A DNA stretch of 64,000 nt from Alviniconcha marisindica (GCA_018857735.1 JABMCL010003496.1:32501-96500); one strand, 5' to 3'; shown: positions 1-11,039, counted from the first letter of the stretch. The notes: a model not told the origin generated them from the letters alone. A program made the numbers and translations.

Positions 1-158
1 TCTCTCTCACACACACACACACACTCTCTCTCTCATTCTCTCTCTCTCTCTCACACGCACACACACTCTCTCTCTCTCTCTCCCTGACACACACACACTC
101 TCTCTCTCTCTCTCTCTCTCACACACACCACCACACACACACACACACACACACACAC
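1..158. repeat. Compound CA/CT microsatellite
   Basis: Alternating runs of (CA)n and (CT)n with a few interruptions fill the left edge. The open frames through this stretch on both strands are low-complexity artefacts. It lies in the kinase gene intron, beyond the last kinase exon visible here. Confidence 0.95.
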
Positions 159-359
159 ATGCTGCAAAGTCATGCATTACTAGTGATGGGTTTGGTGGAC
201 AACAGGAAAGAACGGACAAATCAGTCCGCAGAACGTAACCGGTGGCTCCAATTATACTGGCAAGATTTAGGACACGATAACTTTAGTATATATACTTCGA
301 ACCACCGTGCGTTCCACCAGTCAACACGCAGCTTGTTAGAACGTAACTATGAGTTGGCG

Positions 360-1015
360 GGGCTTAAAGCGGGACCGTTCATGTTCTGCCATGTTCTAAT
401 GTGCTACCTGTCTGATGAACCGTCCATGTTCTACCTGAGTCTAATGTGCTATTTGTCTTGTAAAGCGTCCATGTTCTACCAAGGTCTAATGTCTTGTCCC
501 ATGAACAGTCCATGTTTTAGTACAGGGCCCCCAATGTGCTATTTGTCTTATGAAGCGTCACTGTTCTACCAGGGCGTGATTTTTGTCTTATGAACAGTCC
601 ATGTTCTAGTACCGGGACTATAATGTGATGTTTGTCCTATGAACCGTCACTGTTCTACCAGTCTACGGTGATTTTTGTCTTATGAACCGTCCATGTTCTA
701 GTACTGGGACTCTAATGTGATATTTGTCCTAAGAACCGTCATTGTTCTACCAGTCTACAGTGATATTTGTCTTATGAACCGTCCATGTTCTAGTACCGGG
801 ACTCTAATGTGATATTTGTCCTATGAACCGTCATTGTTCTACCAGTCTACAGTGATATTTGTCTTATGAACCGTCCATGTTCTAGTACTGGGACTCTAAT
901 GTGATATTTGTCCTATGAACCGTCATTGTTCTACCAGGGTCTAATGTGATATTTGTCTTATGATCCGTTCGTGTTCTGGTACAAGGACTCTAATGTGGTA
1001 TTTGTTTTATGAAAT
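360..1015. repeat. 92-bp higher-order minisatellite
   Basis: Diverged copies of a unit beginning TATGAACCGTCCATGTTC alternate with a sister half-unit beginning TATGAACCGTCATTGTTC. The composite spacing is exactly 92 bp at 681, 773 and 865, made of halves of about 49 and 43 bp. Copies toward 360 are more degenerate. It lies in the intron downstream of kinase exon 4. Confidence 0.9.
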
Positions 1016-1495
1016 TTTGCCCACCATGTCTGCCATCGAGTTATTATGAGTGTGGCAAATTTTGTGATGCTTTTGACGTTCTTTTTATATGTTTTTAAAA
1101 TAATGAGCCTTTAGTAATCTAGTTATTATGAGTGTGGCAATTTTTTTAATGTTTTTGACGTTCTTTTTATATTCCTTATAAAATAATAAGCCTTTAATAG
1201 TTAGTTGAATTGCCCTTGTGGGGGATGATTTTTTTTCCCCACTTCACCACTATCAGTCAATGTGTGCACGCCCTGGTCGTGCGCATTTATATAGTTCATG
1301 CTGCCTCGTAACAGCTTAGATACACAGTAATAGCCCGAAACAAACGCTAAGCCACAGTCGGACTACACATCCAGTCTTTCGAAAACTAGGCAGTGATCCA
1401 AAGCACTACTTTCAAGCGTGAGTACTGTACATGTACACGCAAGCCACTGCCCGGCGAGGTTTACCCACAGTCTGTAACTCCACTCTGTGGTTCAC

Positions 1496-3666
1496 CTCTG
1501 TTTGAAAACAGCTGTGGAAGCGGACGATGAAGGGCGACACGCCGAGCTGAAGGAAAGCGTGCAGCTCCTTGCTCCTGAGGGCCTTGGGACAGTGCTCCTT
1601 GTCCATCACCTTCATCGCCAGCCTCTCGCCCGTCAGCCTCACTTCCACCAGCTTCACCTGCACGTAGTGGTGGTCGTCGTAGCATTCACCAGCCAGTCAG
1701 TCAGGTCGTCGTAGCATTCACCAGTCAGTCAGTCAGGTCATAATAGCATTCACCAGTCAGTCAACCAGGTCGTCGTAGCATTTCCTAGTCAGTCAGTCAG
1801 TCCATCGTCTTCATCGCCAGCCTGTCAGTGTCAGTTCCACCAGCTTCGCCTGCAAGTGATCGTGGTCGTCGTACCTGAATACCAGCCAGTCAATCAGGTC
1901 GTCGTAGCATTCACCAGTCAGTCAGTCAGGTCGTCGTAGCATTCACCAGTCGCCCTGATATAACCGAACTAGCTGACTGGGCGTAAAACACCAAGTTACT
2001 TACTGACCAGTCAGTCAATCAGTCCATCACCTTCATCGCCAGCCCGTTAGCGTCAGTTCCACCAGCTTCACCTGCACGTAGTGGTGGTCGTCGTAGCATT
2101 CACCAGCCAGTCAATCAGGTCGTCGTAGCATTCACCAGTCAGTCAGTCAGGTCGTAATAGCATTCACCAGTCAGTCAGCCAGGTCGTCGTAGCATTCACC
2201 AGTCAGGCAGTCAGATCGGCGTAGCATTCACCAGTCAGTCAGTCAGTCGGATCGTCGTAACATTCACCAGCCAGTCAGTTAGGTCGTCGTAGCATTCACC
2301 AGTCAGTCAGTCAGTCACGTCGTCGTAGCATTCACCAGTCAGTCAGTCACGTCGTCGTAGCATTCACCAGTCAGTCAATCTGTCCATTAACCATGAGGCA
2401 TTGTTCCTTGTCCATCGTCTTCATCGCCAGCCCGTCAGCGTCAGTTCCAGCAGCTTCACCTGCAAGTGGTAGTCGTCGTCATAGCATTCACCAGTCATTC
2501 AATCAGTCAATCATAGGTCACTGCTCCTTGTCTTATCACTTTCACTGCCAGCCCGTCAGCGTCAGTTCCACCAGCTTCACCTTCAAGTGGTGGTGGTCGT
2601 CGTCGTTGTAGAATTCTAGAATTCACCAGTTAGTCAATCCATCTATCACAGGCCATCGCTCCTGGTCTACCACCCAACAGACCTCTACTTCCACTTCGCC
2701 CTCTGGTCTATCACCTTCATCGCCATCCTCTCGCCCGAAGACCCTGAAATGCTCTCCTGCAGTTGCCAACAGTCTTTTTCCTGAAACCCTACTTATTCAG
2801 TTTGACTGAGCATAAACCCCTTCACTGCCATGGTGTCATTTGAAAACGATCCATAAAAGTGCGCAGTTTGAAACCCTTAAGCTTTTTTTTTTTTGGTCTT
2901 CTTTTTCGCACTGGCATGAGAAAGGATTTTCATCAAAACGCACAGCATTGAAAGTAGATGTGTTGCAGGACCGGAAAATGTACTGTTTGGAGGCGCATCC
3001 GTGCATCTTTCAGCCCGGAAATTTTACAGGCTGGGGCAGTAAAGGGGGTTAAAATGATGAGGTGACGAGCGCGAGCTTGTGCGCGCGTGCTTGTGTGTGT
3101 GTTGGGGGGGGGGGGGGGGGGGGGGGCATGCGAGATGCGTAGTGTTATGCTTCTGTATTTCAGTTGTCTGCGACCTTACGTCTGACTACGGCTTCTGGTG
3201 GACAGCCGGATGGACAGATAGACAGACAAGTGCAAAGAACAGACAGACGGACAGACATGTCGACAGTCCTCACCTTTCCAAAAGAGCCATGGCCCAAGTC
3301 TTTGATGTTTTTGAAGATCAGGTCCGGTGCGGGAGGAATGAGTCTGTTTTGATCTGGACGGCAGTCCTGTCTGAGCCGCAAGGTGGTACAGCTACATTCT
3401 TTTTGTGTGTGACTGAATTTTGTAATGATTATTCCCCCCCCCCTCTCTCTTTCCCCCTCCCTCCCTCTGTGTGTGCGTGCGTGCGGCGCGCGCGCGCGCG
3501 CGTGTGTGGTGTTGTGTGTGTGCCGTGTGTCCGCGCGCATGTGTCACTGTGTGTCCATGCCACGCGCGAACGCACGCACACATACGTGTATGTCAGCGTG
3601 GATGTGCGTGTAATGGGTGTTGGTGGTGGTGTTGGTGATGGTGGTGGTGGTGGTGGTGGTGGTGGT

Positions 3667-3734
<68 letters not shown>

Positions 3735-3758
3735 ATGCTGTGTGTGCGTGTATGTGTT

Positions 3759-3824
<66 letters not shown>

Positions 3825-3830
3825 TCTGTA

Positions 3831-3891
<61 letters not shown>

Positions 3892-4991
3892 GACGTAGAG
3901 GTCCCACGATAACTCTGGGTATTTGCCTGTCCTGAAGATATCTTTCTGGTTGTTCCACCGGACATTGCTGGTCCTGCGATCGTCTGGCGATTTGGCCATG
4001 TGAAGAACCAGCGTGCCTGGCGCCTCATCTGTGTGCTGAAGGAGGAAACAGAGACAACGTCAGCAGTCGCCGTGTTGCATTCACAGACTAAAGTACGGTG
4101 TCTATATGCCAAAGAAGTTGACAGAAAGAACGTCAGCAATAGCTGTGTTGCACTCAGATACAGTACGATGTCTGTGTGTTAAAGAAGTTGAAAGAAACGC
4201 CAGCAGTCGCTATGATGCTCTTAGAGTTAGAGACTAAAGTACGATATCTATGAACCAAAGAAGTTGACAGAAACAACGTCAGCAGTCGCCGTGGTGCACT
4301 CAAAGAAAGCACGATGTCTGTGCACCAAAGGCGTTGACAGAAACAACGTCAGCAGTCGCTGTGGTGCTTTCGGTGATAGAATGATGCCCGTGTGCTGAAG
4401 GAGACGAAAACAACGTCAGCAGCTTAGAAGGGATCGATTACACCACGAGTGAAACGTGATCTGATTCAGTCACTGATGATAAAAGCTCTAAGTTCATGTC
4501 TGAAAAGGATTGGGATGAAAATTAATGTAGCCAGATGGACGAACTAAGGAAGACTAAACCAAAAGGCAGACTTCCTGGCAGCAGTTGGCAAAGCCGCCAC
4601 GGCAAGCACACACATATCAAAGTCTCTGCATAATCACCTTCTGACGAGTAATTCCCAGTCAATGTAATTTGACTGCGGCAATGCCATAAAAGGTGATACT
4701 GAAATCACTTCGGGTTACACCCAGAAGAAAAGTAAGGCCCCTAAAATGAATATGGACAGGAAAGAAAGATGCTCCCATCGAGGCACCTGAAGACCTCGAT
4801 GCAATCCTAGGACTAGATCTAGTCTTCAGTGTATGCTTTTCCCGTGACTAGATCTACAATCTGACATGAAAAATAACAGGCAGGAGAGCACCACAGACCG
4901 ACAAAGTGTACGCATTACTCACCGTGTTAAAGTCTTTGTTCTCTATGGCTTCAAGTGCTTCTTTTCTTAATTGGGCTGGTGATTTCCTCAT
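1496..4991 (-). CDS. AGC-like Ser/Thr protein kinase, 5' part (4 exons, partial)
   Basis: Four minus-strand exons join in phase 0 with GT–AG borders: 4991–4923, 4035–3895, 3366–3274 and 1657–1496, giving 155 codons. The start ATG at 4991 has context CAAAATGAGG. Residues 94–102 form a glycine-rich ATP loop (LGHGSFGKV). Residues 115–117 are the AMK form of the VAIK motif, so K117 is the expected ATP-anchoring lysine, and E132 is a candidate αC glutamate. The N-lobe continues to SPFIVRFHSCFQTE, whose spacing resembles PKA/PKG/S6K-type AGC kinases. The catalytic loop, DFG motif and C-lobe lie beyond the left edge. Residues 1–90 match nothing I recognise, so the subfamily is unknown. The introns on both sides of the kinase-core exons are packed with tandem repeats. 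The exon 2 donor opens directly into a (CA/TG)n run. Confidence 0.82.
1590..2742. repeat. 32-bp minisatellite carrying copies of kinase exon 4
   Basis: Units of about 32 bp (AGGTCGTCGTAGCATTCACC plus AGTCAGTCAGTC) run from the acceptor of kinase exon 4 to about 2400. Interspersed at about 1801–1875, 2023–2100, 2398–2485 and 2519–2610 are copies of the exon's 5' portion and its acceptor. All four lack the same 7 nt of the exon, so none is in frame. A shorter copy at about 2705–2740 keeps the undeleted form. Confidence 0.85.
1960..2012 (+). repeat. SINE 3' tail fragment
   Basis: The segment ends in GACTGGGCGTAAAACACCAA followed by GTTACTTACT. The same tail recurs at 31735–31771 and twice at 36897–36993, and inverted at 5538–5570 within a complete SINE. 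Confidence 0.6.
3095..3126 (+). repeat. Poly-G tract
   Basis: A nearly pure guanine run lies in the kinase intron just downstream (minus strand) of exon 3. It is G-quadruplex-prone, and its length in the assembly may be unreliable. Confidence 0.9.
3600..3894. repeat. (TGG)n and (TG)n microsatellite at the exon 2 donor
   Basis: (TGG)n grades into three long (TG)n blocks. On the minus strand the CA repeat begins within a few bases of the GTCAGT donor of kinase exon 2 at 3894, so the 5' splice site opens directly into a microsatellite. Confidence 0.95.
4036..4432. repeat. ~70-bp minisatellite at the kinase exon 2 acceptor
   Basis: About six degenerate copies contain AACGTCAGCAGTCGC and CAAAGAAGTTGACAGAAAC, spaced 67–79 bp (4061, 4134, 4201, 4280, 4350, 4417). 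The array starts at the exon 2 splice acceptor. The distal copy near 4390–4404 repeats the acceptor itself (TGTGCTGAAGGAG on the plus strand). Confidence 0.8.
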
Positions 4992-5299
4992 TTTGCTGAC
5001 GGGCGCTAGCCTGGTCTTGTCGGTACGTAGACAGTGTCTCAGTGTCACCAAGTCCCAGAGGCGAGATTTGGAGCGAGAGCTATCTCGTCTTGGCCGAGCC
5101 TATTCTATGTGGCCATACCAGCGTCAAAAGACACAATTAGTAATAATGTGCACATAATTAGTAATTTGTACTTTCGGCGACGCAAGTAAACAATTGGAAC
5201 CGAGCGGCAAAAAACATATCTACCAACACTGTAGAGATACTGATACTTAGTAATTATGTTTAGATAGTAATTATTTTGAAATAACTTGATGCTTTCATG

Positions 5300-5360
5300 C
5301 TTCGTCCAACACCCTATGCGGTTGATTTGGGTTCAAAGCACCAACTAACTACTTTAACTT
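5300..5360. repeat. Short dispersed repeat tail (CCAACTAACTA type)
   Basis: The phrase CACCCTATGCGGTT followed by AAGCACCAACTAACTAC matches the 3' ends of repeats near 13441–13512, 15261–15321 and 53398–53458. It is probably the tail of a short interspersed element. Confidence 0.45.
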
Positions 5361-5537
5361 TGTCCAACAGCTTACTAGCGTCAAAAGCACACAATCAGTC
5401 ATTATCACTGACAATGCATGCATGAAGGACAGCCAGTGAATTCAACAGTTTGATTTTGTGCAATTTTCTTCATGGGAGCCATGTCCCCTGTGACAGTGTA
5501 GTGGTGCACCAATTTTCAGTCTGAAAGCTTGGGTGCA

Positions 5538-5882
5538 AGTAAGTAAGTAAGTAAACATGGTGCTTAAAGTCCACAGAAACCATAAGGCTTATTAGGGACG
5601 GGGAGAAGGGGGAAAGGAGGTATGGAGGTGGGGGAGGGGGGGGGGGGGGAAGGGAGATTATATACCTATTGCTACACTGTCACCACCAGAATGATTCCTG
5701 CATTAAGATGGGCAGCTATGAGAGCCATTTTAATGTTTCAATAGGAAGTGATGGACAAAGTCACATGACAGTGTCCACAAACCACAACCTTTCTGAAGAG
5801 AAAGGAGAGCCGAAGTGGTATCGAACTGAGGTCCTTCCGTTTACCAACCCAACGCCTTACCACTAGGCCAAACTGGCTCATT
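5538..5882 (-). mobile_element. Full-length tRNA-derived SINE with 12-bp target-site duplication
   Basis: On the minus strand the element starts with a tRNA-like head: an A-box-like TGGCCTAGTGGTAAGGCG and a B-box-like AGTTCGATACC at 5790–5880. A body of about 250 bp follows, then a tail of repeated ACTT (plus strand AAGTAAGTAAGT at 5538). The perfect duplication AGCTTGGGTGCA flanks it at 5526–5537 and 5883–5894. The intact duplication implies a fairly recent insertion. Confidence 0.88.
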
Positions 5883-7104
5883 AGCTTGGGTGCACATAGT
5901 ATCATGTTTTTATTTGTGCACAACCACCATCGTTCTTTTTATTTGCATTTTAAACTTGGACTCACTGAAATATTGACAATAATTGAAGAAAAAAGAAAAA
6001 GAAAGTGCTGACAAGCCTGCACACACATACTTGCACCATTCAACATAATTACTAATTATGTGGACATAATTGTAAGTATGTACTTTTTACTCAAATAAGC
6101 CATTGGAAGCAGCTCAAAAGGCTCATAATTATGTGCATATAATTACTAATTAAGGTAGTTACCAACTATGTACTTTTAATGCAAGTAAGCCATCAACTGT
6201 GTGCACATATTTAGTAATTATGTGCACACAATTGTGATTATTATATATACTCACAGTTAATGACTTACTAATTATGTGCACATAACAACTATTGACTTGA
6301 GCCCTTTGTGCTGCTTCCAACTGCTTATCTGTGTCAAAAGTACATTATTACGGTTATATTTACATACTTATTAATTATGTTCAAACAGTGAAAGTGCACA
6401 TGTGTGGGCTTGTCAGCATTTCCATTTCTTCAGTGTAGCAAAGGCAGTTGCCAATAGCATAACACAATTTTTGAAGCGGTCAAATGGGCTGTTAAATTCA
6501 ACTTATCCACACAAAAATAGTCTTTAAAAATTGGTACACTGCTATACTGTCAGAAGGGACATGATTCCAATGCAGAAAATCACATGAAATCAGATTGTCA
6601 CATTGACTGGCTGTCCTTTGCGCATGTGTTGTTGCTGATAATTACTAACTGTGCACTTCTGATGCTAGTAAACTGTTGGGTGAAGCACGAAAGGGTTAAT
6701 TCACAGAATTACTAATTATCTGAACATAATTACTAATCAGTTACCACTACATAGTAAATATTTTTGGACACTCAGTTTCAATGACTTACTTGCTTCAAAA
6801 GCACAAAACTAGTAATTATGTGCTATATGACTAATTATGAGCCTTTCATGCTGTTTCCAGTTGCCAGGCTTACTTCTGTCAAAAGTACATAATTATAATT
6901 ATGTATGAGATAATTAATAATTATATTATGTGCTCATAATTTTAATTAATTGTAGTTGTAATCACATGCACATGTTACTAATTATGCCTTTTGACGCTTG
7001 TAAGTGACCATACTATTCGGAACTGTAACTACCTTTGAGCCACCGTGAGAACAACTATTGTTTCCCGCGAGTTGTGGCGAGACGGATCCAAGCGACAGAT
7101 AAAC

Positions 7105-7115
7105 AAGATGGCGGC
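7105..7115 (+). promoter_or_regulatory. YY1-like motif over the SAMD15-like start codon
   Basis: AAGATGGCGGC is a perfect match to the YY1 consensus and spans the initiator ATG. YY1 sites in this position and orientation are typical of TATA-less animal promoters, so transcription probably starts within tens of bases upstream. Confidence 0.55.
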
Positions 7116-8291
7116 CACCGAGTCTGCCACCATCGTCGAAGACTTGAAAGATGAACGCATTCCCAATGCTATGTACTGGACTGTCAGCCAGGTTGCAGAC
7201 TGGATAGAAGAACTAGGATTTCCTCACTACAAGGTAATCCAAACGACATGTACGTAACGGAATGCCTTAGGTGTCTGGCAACAACGATCAGTGTACGTAC
7301 ACATAGCTGCAGGTCCGAGTTTGCGAGGCAGGGAGAGATTAAAAATAAATCCCACGGACGAATATCAGTAAATGACTATGATGTATTATCTGACCCATAT
7401 TGCCATCTTCTTCCGATTAATGGCCACAGTCGCCATGCACATGAGGTTCGTAATTGGTGCAATTTATAGCTAGGTATTTTCCAAGACAACTATGATCATG
7501 GTTCATATCGCTATAATCATACCAATTAAATAAAACGTACGTCTAGTAGGCTGTGTGTGTTTGTGTGTAATAAAACTTGGAAAAATTACAGATTATAGCA
7601 TGCTTACATACTTGTGTTTTGAAAAAGTCAGACCAATTGCAGAATTGGTTGATTTTGTTTGTGTTTATGGAAACTAAGCAATATTACTTATTACTATAAT
7701 AACATTTCAGGGGTGCAAAGTTATTGTGCACTTTGGTCAAAAGCAAATCAGGAATCTAATGGCACAAGTTGGGGGGAAAATACATGACAACATTGGTAAA
7801 ATAGACACAGACACAGTGAAGAAGAAGAAAAAAAAAGTTTGTAAGCAGCCTACATTCATTCTACTTTTGTTGTTTTGTTCCTTTTTTGTTTTTTCTTCTT
7901 CTCCAATGGACTAGCCCTGTTTACCAAATATTTAATGTTCACCTAAAAAAATTAATAAATTTTGTATAGAATATTATGATCAATATCACACAATTTCAGA
8001 GCTGCTTCACAGCCAACATGATTGAGCTGTACAGCCCCCATTGTTCATAATGGTTAGATCATCACAACATTTTTACAACATTTTCCTTCTTCTAAATGAG
8101 TTATAATCAAAATGACTTAATTTCAGAGTTGCTTTACAACCAACATGATTGATGGAAGACGTCTGATCCGCATTGAGGCTTCAGCTTTTCCCAGAATTGG
8201 AATCACTGACTTTGAACACATCAAGGTTAGTTGGGTGGGCAGTAAGGTACAAAACAGGACAGACTTTGTCTGCGTTATCTTTTCTCTTTCT

Positions 8292-8326
<35 letters not shown>

Positions 8327-9083
8327 TATGTGTGTGTGTCTGTTTCGTAATAAGAGAGAGGGACTCAAAAAGAGCATTCTAATAATACATGGGCCCATAT
8401 TTTTATCAGTGTGTCATAATTACTGGAACAAGATGCCGTGACAAATCACTGGAGATCATAGCTTTACTCATTTTATCACTTTTTTTGTTTTTATCTTTCA
8501 TTCCACATTTTTCTGCTCCAGATCATTGCCAAGAGCATAAGGGATCTGCTGACCATCGAAGAACCAGACTGGACGAGGAGCATTTCACTTCCCCCCAGAA
8601 GTGACCTCGGTAGGCCCCCTACAATACAGTGGCAGAAATCATATATATATATATAAAAAAGCTGAAACAATTGAAAAGCAGAGTGGGGCAGGGAGGGGGG
8701 AGGGGCCCACTAGTCATGCATTTGTTAAAGTGTTTTCAATGCATTTGTGCATGTTTAAATTTGATTATTTTAGCAAAAGCTTTTCAGTCCATGTAACACT
8801 GAATCAGTTTTTGGAACAATCATCTTCTGCACAGTAAGCAGCTGGATTAAATCAAACTATTCAACAACAACAACAACAAAATGCTGAATGAAGAAAGCCT
8901 TGGGATGGTTTGATTAAGGTAACAATGATGACACTGTTTTGTGCAGGGATGTATCTGGAAGTGAAGAGTGCCAGAGGGAAGCAGATTGACACCACCACCA
9001 TGATGCAGTTTGAGCAGAAATACCCAAGCCCCAAGTGGAGACCTCCACTTGCCAACCATTGCCTCATCTTGCCCCACGATTGA
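7108..9083 (+). CDS. SAMD15: Sterile alpha motif domain-containing protein 15-like
   Basis: Four exons (7108–7233, 8127–8225, 8522–8609, 8947–9083) give a 149-residue protein ending in TGA. Residues 21–90 form a SAM domain: YWTVSQVADWIEELGFPHYK, then SCFTTNMIDGRRLIRIEASA, then FPRIGITDFEHIK. The next segment, LLTIEEPDWTRSISLPPR, and the conserved GxYLE step after it match the C-terminal block of vertebrate SAMD15. The large N-terminal extension of mammalian SAMD15 is absent. SAM domains mediate protein or RNA binding; the role of SAMD15 is not established. Intron 1 holds a duplicated acceptor (see 8000–8050). Confidence 0.88.
7975..8050 (+). pseudogene. Duplicated splice acceptor and pseudo-exon of SAMD15 exon 2
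   Basis: TTTCAG followed by AGCTGCTTCACAGCCAACAT at 8000 closely copies the real exon start at 8127. Similarity extends about 25 bp into the intron upstream. The copy diverges after the ATGATTGA shared with exon 2 and reaches an in-frame TAA at 8048 after 16 codons, so splicing here would truncate the SAM domain. Confidence 0.85.
8290..8340. repeat. (GA)n and (GT)n microsatellite
   Basis: A GA run followed by a short GT run in SAMD15 intron 2. Confidence 0.9.
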
Positions 9084-9620
9084 TGCTGCAAAAACATAGA
9101 GACCTTTGTCCTTTTTACTCTCCTTTGCTCACAAACCCAATTTTCTTTTTTTCTCTTTTTTGGGGGGTGGGTGGGTGGGTGGGGTGGCTGCTTATTTGTG
9201 TGGTGGTGTTTTGTTGTTGTGTATTTTTGGGGGGGTGGGGGGGGGGTGGGTTGACTACAACACAAATTTCACAATTTAGTGCTTCATTTATTATCCATCC
9301 CTGTGCTGGACTTTTGGTGTCAGTTCTGTTTCGTGGTATTTATTTACAACTTTGTACCAAAGAAAATATACAGTAGCCCGAAAGACTGGTAGGTCTTAGT
9401 AATCATCTTTACGGCCCTAATTCCATTCAAGGTTGTACTATCTGTGATAGAACACACATTGATCAACTTTTGCTTCCTGCTAGACATCACATTATTATTA
9501 TACTGTATGTATGCAGTTCAGTCATATTGTACTGTTCTGGTGTTTCTGCTTGGGATCATGGAAATGATGTGTGTATGTGTATATATATATATATAAAATA
9601 TAGAATCATGATTCAACAAA

Positions 9621-9626
9621 AATAAA
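9621..9626 (+). terminator. Polyadenylation signal of the SAMD15-like gene
   Basis: A canonical AATAAA lies 538 nt past the stop codon, followed by T/GT-rich sequence (CTGTTTTGTCTTTAG) at about 9643. The 3' UTR before it includes G/T-rich tracts at 9160–9250. Confidence 0.6.
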
Positions 9627-9639
9627 TGTTTCATAAAGT

Positions 9640-10260
9640 GAAACTGTTTTGTCTTTAGAGTTCAGAATTTTGCAGAAATGTGCACACACATACACACTCA
9701 CACACACACAGAAGATCATTGCATTTATTTGATAATAGCTCCCACACACACAATTATAAACTTTGATTATAGATCACTCATTCATGACATGCGCAGTGAC
9801 ATGCATTTGCACACACACATTTTCAAAATTGTGAACAGGTCACAAATAAGTTGAAAATTTGCCAGCTCACAAAGGAGTCAATTTCACCATAATCACAAAC
9901 ACCAAATGTGAAAACAGTACATATATATATGAAACAAATCCATATATAATGACCAAATCCACATGCAACAAGTACTCTCTCTTGCTTCATACACTCCTTA
10001 TAGTACTTTCTGTTCCTCTGCTTGAATTGAGAACTTGAGAGATGGGTGAGAATTTTGCAGTAGCAGCAGTTTTTGTGTTGTTTTCTCTTGTCCTGGAAGC
10101 TCTGTTCTGACTTTGTGTGAATGAATGACTGAATGACAATTCATTATGCGCATTAAAAACTTCCACACAAGAATAAAATGCACGTTCATAGCACTGGGGC
10201 TTGGCAAAAAGAAGCATACGTTTTCACACATGCACAGTAAAAAGCACAACACACACATGT
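9640..10260. other. Intergenic, no gene seen
   Basis: AT-rich sequence with scattered CA dinucleotide runs between the SAMD15 3' end and dispersed repeats. No exon with credible splice sites or recognisable protein was found. Confidence 0.6.
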
Positions 10261-10600
10261 GGGAAGGAGAATTACAAGCTACAGTGAAAGAAGTACATCT
10301 TGAGAGCAGACTGGGAAGAATGGAGTCAGTTTCCCTGAAGCTCCTTGGCAGGGCATTCCACTGGAAAGGGCGATATATATGAAGGCTCGCTGGCCATATC
10401 GCTTTGTTATACAGTCCTTGGGCCCATGAGCACCAAGAAGTGACTCATTCACAAATTGGAGAGAAAAAGATTGAGCTGATGGTGGAATGAGCTCAGAGAG
10501 ACAGAGTCACAGGTACCTCATACTCATATTCAGCAGAGTGAACAGGTGTTAGAATGGCAGCAGTAAGGCTGGAGAGCATTTTGCCAAAGGTGTTGCCATA
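10261..10600. repeat. Non-coding interspersed repeat (GGCTCGC family)
   Basis: The phrase order (gaagtacatctt; GCATTCCACTGGAAAGGGCG; GAAGGCTCGCTGGCC) resembles sequences at 19381–19660 and 52570–52960. All three have the pattern of a first block, then 'gagttcca…', then 'aaggctcg…'-like phrases. They look like old copies of one non-autonomous element. Confidence 0.45.
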
Positions 10601-10629
10601 CTAGGGGGCATACACACCTGGGCAGATGA

Positions 10630-10875
10630 AAGACTTTGTGCCCACTCACTGAGTCACCACATGGCTGGGTGACTGCTACACACTAGGCTTTGCGCCCACA
10701 TACTGAGTCACCACATGGCTGGGTGACTGCTACACACTAGGCTTTGTGCCCACATACTGACTTACCACATGGCTGGGTGACTGCTACATGCTAGGCTTTG
10801 TGCCCACATACTGAGTCACCACATGGCTGGGTGACTGCTACATGCTAGGCTTTGTGCCCACTCACCGAGTTCTCT
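10630..10875. repeat. 54-bp tandem repeat
   Basis: About 4.5 copies of a unit containing GAGTCACCACATGGCTGGGT and GACTGCTACA. AGGCTTTG starts occur at 10685, 10739, 10793 and 10847, exactly 54 bp apart, with few differences between copies. Confidence 0.93.
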
Positions 10876-11039
10876 GGAGTCACAATTCTGTGCAGAATCT
10901 ACTACAAAGGTCCTTCAGATGAAACCATTTTAGTCAAGGAAGGGAACAGGGTGTTTGCGAGTACAGTAGTAGAGTAGTAGTTGTATCTAAAGATGGCAGT
11001 GTATCTGACCAGTTACACTGATTTTCTGACCAGTTTTTG

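Larger units (their letters stand above)
5140..6960. repeat. AT-rich array of palindromic AATTATGTGCACATAATT-like motifs
   Basis: Variants of an 18-bp self-complementary motif recur at about 5145, 6045, 6125, 6200, 6275, 6710, 6815 and 6890. They are often next to a second recurring phrase close to CTTACTAGCGTCAAAAGTAC. The array fills the intergenic space between the divergent kinase (start 4991) and SAMD15-like (start 7108) genes and is interrupted by a SINE at 5538–5882. Confidence 0.7.

Noticed and set aside
3079..4139. Long open frames through the TG/CA microsatellite on both strands
   Set aside because: Low-complexity Cys-Val or His-Thr strings created by the repeat; the only real coding parts are kinase exons 2 and 3.
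5790..5882. tRNA gene on the minus strand
   Set aside because: A and B boxes are present, but the segment is the head of a SINE with a body, tail and target-site duplication.
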